From assembly GCA_030043395.1 (NCBI GenBank), contig JASHXW010000347.1:1-10183 (forward strand): a stretch of DNA of 10,183 nt, read 5' to 3'. The position numbers and the translations under genes were made by a program. Each line of letters opens with the position of its first letter. Position 1 is the first letter of the stretch. This DNA is from Streptosporangiaceae bacterium (GTDB lineage: Bacteria; Actinomycetota; Actinomycetes; Streptosporangiales; Streptosporangiaceae). The notes under the pieces are model-generated. The model saw only the letters and a list, made by a program, of their open reading frames with translations. It did no database searches and was not told the DNA's origin. Below, piece after piece: positions 6,269 to 10,183 of the stretch.

Positions 6269-8413
6269 ATGCCCACGGCCATCGGTCCAGACACGGCAGA
6301 GGATCAGGTGCTCGCAGCGGAGCGCGAGCACCTGGCGAGTGCGCGGGAGTTCCTGCGGCTGATGCGCGAGAACGTGCTCGCCCTGCCGGCCATGGCAGGC
6401 GACCGAGTCTCCGAGCAGTACCTCAAAGCGGACCTGTACCGGCGCGCCGAGTCGCTGCGTGACATGCCCGACGCTCCCTTGTTCTTCGGCAGGCTCGACT
6501 ACGCCAGCGCGGTCGGCAGTGACCAGGAAGGCGCTGACGGCGCAGCTGCGGCCCGGGCCCCGGCGCCCGCCGCGGCTGACGGGCAAGGCGCGGAGCAGTT
6601 CCACATCGGCCGCCGGCATGTGCACGACGCCGATGGCCACCCGGTCGTGATCGACTGGCGCGCTCCGGTCTCGCGGCCTTTCTACCGGGCGAGCCAGGCC
6701 GATCCGATGGGGCTGGCCAGGCGCCGCAGGTTCGGGTTCAGCTCAGGTGAGCTGACTGCCTACGAGGACGAGGCATTCGCCGCTGCTCCGCAGTCCGGGC
6801 AGCATGTCCCGGCGATGAGCCGGATCATGATCGAGGAGATCGAGCGGCCGCGGTCAGGCGCCATGCGGGACATCGTGGCGACCATCCAGCCAGAGCAGGA
6901 CGACATCGTCCGCGCCGAGGCCGGCGAGTCGGTCTGCGTCCAGGGCGCGCCAGGTACCGGCAAGACCGCGGTCGGCCTGCATCGCGTGGCCTACCTGCTG
7001 TACGCCTACCGGGAACGGATGAGCCGGGGCGGAGTGCTCGTCCTCGGGCCTAACCGGGCGTTCCTCACCTATATCCACAACGTGCTGCCCGCCCTCGGCG
7101 AGTTCGACGCCGAGCAGACCTCCGTCAGCGAGCTCATCGCGACCGTCCCGGTCCGCGGCACCGACACCGAGCCCGCGGCCAGCATCAAGGGCGACGCCCG
7201 GATGGCTGCGGTGCTGCACAGGGCTCTTTGGGCCAGGCTGAACGAACCACCCGAGCCAATCCTGCTCGTCCGCGGCTCGCGCCGCTGGCGGGTAGCCACC
7301 GATCGCCTCGGAGGGCTGGTCGCCGAGCTGCGCGACCGCGGAGTCCGGTACGGGACCGGCCGGGAGATGCTCTCGCACCGGATCGCGCACGTCATCCTGA
7401 CCCAGATGGAGGCGTCGGGCGAGACCTGCGACGACCGCACGCACGAGTCAGTGCGGCGCAGCGCGCCGGTCAAGTCCGCCGTGGACGCGATCTGGCCCAA
7501 GACTGATCCTGTCCGGGTGGTGTTCGAGGTGCTGGCCGATCGCTCCGTGCTCGCCAAGGCAGCGGAAGGCGTGCTCAGCGAGGAGGAGCAGGACGCGATC
7601 GCATGGGCGCGGCCGCCGCGCAGCCCGGGCTCGGCGCGCTGGTCGGCGGCCGACGCGCTGCTCGTGGACGAGGTCAGGGACCTGCTCGAGCGGACCCCGA
7701 GCCTGGCGCACGTCGTCGTGGACGAGGCGCAGGATCTGTCGGCGATGGCATGCCGTGCGATCGGGCGCCGTTGCACGACCGGCTCGGTGACGGTGCTTGG
7801 CGACATCGCGCAGGGGACGACGCCGTGGGCCGCGAAGAGCTGGGAGCAGCTACTCGGGCACCTCGGGAAGCCGGACGCGTCGCTGGAGGTGCTCACTACC
7901 GGCTACCGCGTGCCGCGCCAGATACTCGACTTCGCCAGCCGCCTGCTCGGACAGATCGCGCCTGGGCTCGAGCCCGCTCAGTCGGTCCGCCAGGACCCGG
8001 GGTCGCTGACGGTCACCGCCGTTCGCGGGCCTGGCATGGCCGGCGCCTTGTCCGCGGCCTGCGCCGACGCGCTGACCAGGCCAGGTTCGGTCGCCGTGAT
8101 CACGGCTGACGCCGATGCCGCGCAGACCGCGGCGATGCTTCGCTCGGCGGGCCTAGCCCACGAGGTGCTTGACGGGCTAGCCGCCGCCAGCCAGCTGCTC
8201 GTCGTGCCGGTTGGCCTGGCCAAGGGCCTTGAGTTCGATCACGTGATCGTGGTCGAGCCGGCCAGGATCGCAACGGCCGAAGCGCGCGGCCTGCAGCGGC
8301 TCTACGTGGCATTGACCCGGGCCGTTTCCCGGCTTACCGTGCTGCACGCGCAGCCCTTGCCCGAGGCGCTTCGTGAGCCGGATGGCCCACTGACGCAGGC
8401 CCTCGCCTCCTGA
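6269..8413 (+). CDS. helD: HelD/HelR-type RNA polymerase recycling ATPase (UvrD-like superfamily 1)
   Basis: HelD proteins bind RNA polymerase, push arms into its channels and use ATP to release stalled or nucleic-acid-bound enzyme; some actinobacterial HelR members also displace rifamycins. The 714 residues are normal for the actinobacterial class. The N-terminal helical region (about 8-70) fits the arm that enters the secondary channel. Next comes the IGRRHVHDADGHPVVIDWRAP segment typical of the family. Superfamily 1 motifs follow in order: Q motif near QPEQDDIV, Walker A GAPGTGKT (K232), a family-specific insertion between the ATPase halves (about 310-460), Walker B DEAQD (485-489), GDIAQG (511-516), TGYRVPRQ (Y546, R547), KGLEFDHVIVVEP, and motif VI LYVALTRA (R684). 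An Ala/Pro/Gly-rich insert at about 88-110 interrupts the early domain. Separate promoter, good ribosome binding site and the GNAT terminator make it an independent unit. Whether it confers rifamycin tolerance cannot be read from sequence. Confidence 0.92.
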   Translation: MPTAIGPDTAEDQVLAAEREHLASAREFLRLMRENVLALPAMAGDRVSEQYLKADLYRRAESLRDMPDAPLFFGRLDYASAVGSDQEGADGAAAARAPAPAAADGQGAEQFHIGRRHVHDADGHPVVIDWRAPVSRPFYRASQADPMGLARRRRFGFSSGELTAYEDEAFAAAPQSGQHVPAMSRIMIEEIERPRSGAMRDIVATIQPEQDDIVRAEAGESVCVQGAPGTGKTAVGLHRVAYLLYAYRERMSRGGVLVLGPNRAFLTYIHNVLPALGEFDAEQTSVSELIATVPVRGTDTEPAASIKGDARMAAVLHRALWARLNEPPEPILLVRGSRRWRVATDRLGGLVAELRDRGVRYGTGREMLSHRIAHVILTQMEASGETCDDRTHESVRRSAPVKSAVDAIWPKTDPVRVVFEVLADRSVLAKAAEGVLSEEEQDAIAWARPPRSPGSARWSAADALLVDEVRDLLERTPSLAHVVVDEAQDLSAMACRAIGRRCTTGSVTVLGDIAQGTTPWAAKSWEQLLGHLGKPDASLEVLTTGYRVPRQILDFASRLLGQIAPGLEPAQSVRQDPGSLTVTAVRGPGMAGALSAACADALTRPGSVAVITADADAAQTAAMLRSAGLAHEVLDGLAAASQLLVVPVGLAKGLEFDHVIVVEPARIATAEARGLQRLYVALTRAVSRLTVLHAQPLPEALREPDGPLTQALAS

Positions 8414-8427
8414 CGCCTCTTCGGCGT
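8413..8427 (+). terminator. Small hairpin at the helD stop, possible terminator
   Basis: ACGCC (8413-8417) and GGCGT (8423-8427) form a 5-bp stem with a TCTTC loop that begins on the last base of the stop codon. An AT-rich stretch, TGAAAATAATT (8432-8442), follows. The TGGCG/CGCCA pair (8427-8431/8444-8448) offers a second weak stem across it. Short stems and no pure T run keep confidence low. Confidence 0.25.
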
Positions 8428-8533
8428 GGCGTGAAAATAATTCCGCCAAATGGCTCTTGATGGGTCATCGCTACGGCGTGGCCCTGACAAGTTCTGACCA
8501 GACCTTGCATGCGGGGCCTAGGTACGGGCATTC

Positions 8534-8902
8534 TTGACGAGCATTACCTTAAGCAATCGAGTGAGCACGTTAGGTGACGCAGTGACCCTGGCAGTAAGTC
8601 GCGTCAGCCATGAGTCCGGCCCGGATCGAGCGCCAGATTATTTCCTGGATCGCCTCACCGGCCTGGCCGAGGAACTCGGCCGGCTCGGCATGAACAGCAG
8701 GCTGACGGCCCCGGTTGGCCGGGTACCCAGCCTGCGAGTGGTGAACCCGGCGGCGTCGATGCTCGCCGAGGACGTCTATGTGGGACGCAGCCAGGACGGC
8801 CTTTGGTGGTTCTGGTGGCCGTGGGCCCAGCGGATCGCCCCTGGTGATCAGGCCGCGACGGCAGCTGCGCTGATCGCGCGGGTCTTGCGCGCCGCCAGCT
8901 AG
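8534..8902 (+). CDS. Small uncharacterised protein with Trp-rich motif
   Basis: I cannot name a function. The longest reading (TTG 8534) gives 122 residues. A helical start is followed by an amphipathic segment (LDRLTGLAEELGRLG), a beta-like stretch (SLRVVNPAAS), the motif W91-W-F-W-W-P-W97 followed by AQRIAPGD, and a C-terminal helix (AATAAALIARVLRAAS). No signal peptide or membrane helix is evident, so it is probably cytoplasmic. I recall similar FWW-motif orphans in actinomycetes, but cannot check. The start is uncertain: TTG 8534 and GTG 8561 lack a Shine-Dalgarno, while GTG 8582 (106 residues) has AGGTGA four bases upstream. The longest frame is shown. Codons near the 5' end are unusually A/T-ending for this window and include two TTA codons (8549 and 8570), which would be untranslated leader if 8582 is correct. 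The stop overlaps the convergent gene's stop in CTAG (8899-8902). Confidence 0.65.
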   Translation: MTSITLSNRVSTLGDAVTLAVSRVSHESGPDRAPDYFLDRLTGLAEELGRLGMNSRLTAPVGRVPSLRVVNPAASMLAEDVYVGRSQDGLWWFWWPWAQRIAPGDQAATAAALIARVLRAAS

Positions 8903-9342
8903 CGCACGGTGGGCAGCCCGGGGAACGCCTGCGGCCTGCCCCCCCAGGTTATGGCCCGGACAGTGGCGGCGCTCATCTGCTCGGCGCCGTACTTCCGCAG
9001 GGCAGGATCGGTTACCGCGACCAGTCCGAGATAGGCGGTGGCGACCTTGCGCTCCAGCAGGATGGCCAGTGACACTGCCTGCGCCGAGTCGCTGACCTTG
9101 ATTGGCAGCTGGTAGGCGACCGCGGCCGCCCGCGGGGTCGCGCCGCGGGCAGTGATCAGCCTGACCAGGTTGTCCCTGGCCCGCTCGTGGGCGACGCAGT
9201 CAGCCGACGCGAGGCTGAACTTGGCCCCGCCCAGGTGCGCCCCCACGATGCCGTATCCGTAGCTGGCTGCCTGCTCGGCTGCCAGCGCGGCCTGCAGCGC
9301 AGCGACCACCAGCCCGTCGCGCCCGCCGCTTTGCCCTGTCAT
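8899..9342 (-). CDS. Ferritin-like domain protein (DUF4439 type)
   Basis: This 147-residue cytoplasmic protein should fold as a four-helix ferritin-like bundle. Helix 1 contains LQAALAAEQAASYGYGIVGAH (E23, H36), helix 2 contains CVAHERARDNLVRLI (H52, E53), helix 3 contains LAILLERKVATAY (E97), and helix 4 is near the C-terminus (YGAEQMSAATVRAI). The glutamates sit where iron ligands fall in ferritin-like folds, but no complete ExxH pair is visible, so metal binding is doubtful. Homologues in actinobacteria lie between proS and rimP (Rv2844 in M. tuberculosis, from memory). The function is unknown. The ATG at 9342 lies 34 bases after the stop of the lipoprotein gene on the same strand, and only a weak GGCAGGG-like site precedes it, so the two genes are probably co-transcribed. 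The family assignment is by pattern and synteny. Confidence 0.8.
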   Translation of the reverse strand: MTGQSGGRDGLVVAALQAALAAEQAASYGYGIVGAHLGGAKFSLASADCVAHERARDNLVRLITARGATPRAAAVAYQLPIKVSDSAQAVSLAILLERKVATAYLGLVAVTDPALRKYGAEQMSAATVRAITWGGRPQAFPGLPTVR

Positions 9343-9376
9343 GGACGCCAGCCCTGCCGTCTTTCCAGCCCCGCCA

Positions 9377-9892
9377 TCAATGCAGCTTCACCTGCCCGAG
9401 AACTTCCGCGTGCGAAGCCTCGGACGCTGCGATGCTCGCCATCAGCTGGGCGAGGGCTGGCGGGACATGCAGGAGCTCGCCCATCAGCCTGGCCGATGCC
9501 GCTGTTTCCGCGGCCTTCAGGTCGGCAAGCACGTTCGCCGCCCCGGCCGGCAGGGTCGGCGTCGGGGTCGGCCGCGGACTTGCCGTGGCAAGCCGGCGTG
9601 GCAGCAGCAGCCTGGACCGTAGCGCCTGCAAGTGCTGCTGGTGCTCACCGAGCAGCCGCTGGACAGTTGCCGACAGCGCGGTGTTGCCTGACAGCGCGCC
9701 GGCCGCCGCCCGGTACCTGGCGACCATCGCCTCCTCGGCGCCGATCGCGTCGTCGAGTGTCCTGACATCGGCGCCGGGCTTAGGCAGCGGGCCGAGTGCG
9801 GCGATGCCCTTGCAGCCGGCCAGCAAGCCGCCGAGCAGCACGGCGCAGGACGCACCCGCGAGGATGACCCGGCGCGTCGGTTCGGCGCTCAC
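9377..9892 (-). CDS. Ferritin-like lipoprotein with Tat-like signal
   Basis: This 171-residue predicted surface lipoprotein has a signal with T-R-R-V-I-L (residues 6-11, twin-arginine-like), a hydrophobic core and a lipobox L24-A25-G26-C27. The mature part has four helices in two hairpins split by a Pro/Thr linker (PRPTPTPTLP, about 106-115). Candidate iron ligands recur in each helix: E53/E54, E83 with H84 and H87, E129, and E158xxH161. Only the last is a true ExxH, so a di-iron site is possible but not proven. The GTG at 9892 is chosen because the perfect AAGGAGGA lies 10 bases upstream and the resulting N-terminus is a clean signal peptide; a longer open frame to 10009 adds only non-signal-like residues. 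It corresponds in position to Rv2843, which also lies next to a DUF4439 gene and divergent from rimP. The role (metal handling or envelope redox) is inference. Confidence 0.8.
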   Translation of the reverse strand: MSAEPTRRVILAGASCAVLLGGLLAGCKGIAALGPLPKPGADVRTLDDAIGAEEAMVARYRAAAGALSGNTALSATVQRLLGEHQQHLQALRSRLLLPRRLATASPRPTPTPTLPAGAANVLADLKAAETAASARLMGELLHVPPALAQLMASIAASEASHAEVLGQVKLH

Positions 9893-9902
9893 CTGACCCG
9901 TG

Positions 9903-9910
9903 TCCTCCTT
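9903..9910 (-). promoter_or_regulatory. Ribosome binding site of the ferritin-like lipoprotein gene
   Basis: On the minus strand this reads AAGGAGGA, a near-full complement to the 16S rRNA tail, 10 bases before GTG 9892. It decides that start over the more upstream in-frame starts. Confidence 0.7.
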
Positions 9911-9969
9911 GATCCCGGCAGCCCGGATGCCGGCCGCGCACTCAGCATGCCACGTCCATGGCTCTCGGG

Positions 9970-9980
9970 CGGACCGTCCG
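9970..9980. promoter_or_regulatory. Short dyad in the divergent spacer, possible operator
   Basis: CGGAC-C-GTCCG is a perfect 11-base dyad around one central base. It is flanked by a second pair, CGGGCG (9966-9971) and CGCCCG (9988-9993). It lies between the divergent lipoprotein and rimP-like genes, where a shared regulator could bind. Such short GC dyads are frequent by chance in this genome, so support is weak. Confidence 0.15.
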
Positions 9981-10039
9981 GCGCTTGCGCCCGCCGCGGC
10001 GAAGAGCAACAGGTCAGAACGTCTGGCCCCGGTCCCGGC

Positions 10040-10045
10040 TAGGCT
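10040..10045 (+). promoter_or_regulatory. Possible -10 box upstream of the rimP-like gene
   Basis: TAGGCT is identical to the -10 box of the helD-like gene and lies 51 bases before ATG 10097. The expected -35 zone (10016-10022) has no good TTGAC match, so this is a half-supported promoter. Confidence 0.35.
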
Positions 10046-10085
10046 AGAGGCCTGTCAGATACCTCGCAACAGGCAGGCCGGCGAC

Positions 10086-10092
10086 GAGGAGG
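10086..10092 (+). promoter_or_regulatory. Ribosome binding site of the rimP-like gene
   Basis: GAGGAGG lies 4 bases before ATG 10097 and 1 base before the adjacent in-frame GTG 10094. It shows that a gene starts here, and spacing favours the ATG. Confidence 0.6.
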
Positions 10093-10096
10093 CGTG

Positions 10097-10183
10097 ATGC
10101 GCGAGGACTCTCGTCGCGGCGCGCCGCGGCAGGCCCGAGCCGGCGACAGGTCCGGGGGGCGTGACCCGCGCGCCAAGAGCAAT
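10097..10183 (+). CDS. rimP: 5' end of a gene cut by the window, probably ribosome maturation factor RimP
   Basis: The ATG at 10097, preceded by GAGGAGG and a TAGGCT box, opens a frame of 29 codons to the window end. The visible residues are basic and disordered (MREDSRRGAPRQARAGDRSG and on), with no recognisable domain. The identity rests on context alone: in actinobacteria the ferritin-like gene pair is divergent from rimP, which heads the rimP-nusA-infB operon for 30S maturation and transcription/translation factors. If it is rimP, the protein has an N-terminal basic extension before the usual start. Another gene cannot be excluded. Confidence 0.5.
   Translation, partial: MREDSRRGAPRQARAGDRSGGRDPRAKSN

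Noticed and set aside
8414..8533. Mobile element or attachment site in the relatively AT-rich spacer after helD
   Set aside because: There are no transposase or integrase fragments, no tRNA end and no convincing terminal repeats; only a short direct repeat (GCATT at 8528 and 8541), easily due to chance.
9187..9765. Plus-strand open frames of 93-192 codons opposite the two ferritin-like genes
   Set aside because: They overlap both minus-strand genes, have biased Pro/Arg/Ala composition and no plausible start signals; the minus-strand genes have synteny and domain support.
9893..10009. N-terminal extension of the ferritin-like lipoprotein to an upstream start at 10009
   Set aside because: It would bury the signal peptide and lipobox about 40 residues inside the protein and ignore the AAGGAGGA site placed for GTG 9892.

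Overview
The window comes from a high-GC actinomycete chromosome. Third codon positions are strongly G/C, GTG starts are used, and the likely -10 boxes read TAGGCT. Gene content and order match a conserved actinobacterial core region: dxr - rip1/rseP - ispG - GNAT on one side, and a pair of ferritin-like genes divergent from the start of a rimP-like gene on the other. From memory, Mycobacterium tuberculosis has the same blocks (Rv2870c-Rv2867c, and Rv2844/Rv2843 next to Rv2842c). The genus cannot be fixed from the sequence, although a filamentous actinomycete is plausible.

Positions 1-5162 (+) look like one operon. It holds the 3' part of dxr (MEP isoprenoid pathway), a Rip1/RseP-type intramembrane metalloprotease, ispG (a later MEP step) and a secreted lipoprotein alpha/beta-hydrolase of the tripeptidyl-aminopeptidase/Hip1 type. 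Junctions are tight. The ispG stop overlaps the hydrolase start as ATGA. Between rip1 and ispG an 18-codon open frame overlaps both neighbours through ATGA junctions. A separate + strand GNAT gene (DUF4081 type) follows at 5262-6119 and ends at a 9-bp GC hairpin.

Positions 6195-8413 hold a HelD/HelR-type RNA-polymerase-associated ATPase with its own well-formed promoter. A small uncharacterised protein with a Trp-rich motif follows (8534-8902). Its 5' end contains the only in-frame TTA codons in any gene of the window. In related genomes I would expect proS in this interval, and it is not here.

Positions 8899-9892 (-) hold two ferritin-like genes. One is cytoplasmic (DUF4439 type). The other, upstream of it, is a predicted Tat-like lipoprotein. 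A divergent spacer of about 200 bp leads to the start of a + strand gene at 10097, most likely rimP, which runs off the window. No tRNA, rRNA, CRISPR array, insertion sequence or phage gene was seen. Most of the window is ordinary core genome. The parts that deserve attention are the small Trp-rich orphan, the helD gene in the proS position, the peptidase lipoprotein inside the MEP/rip1 operon, and the bridging mini-ORF before ispG.
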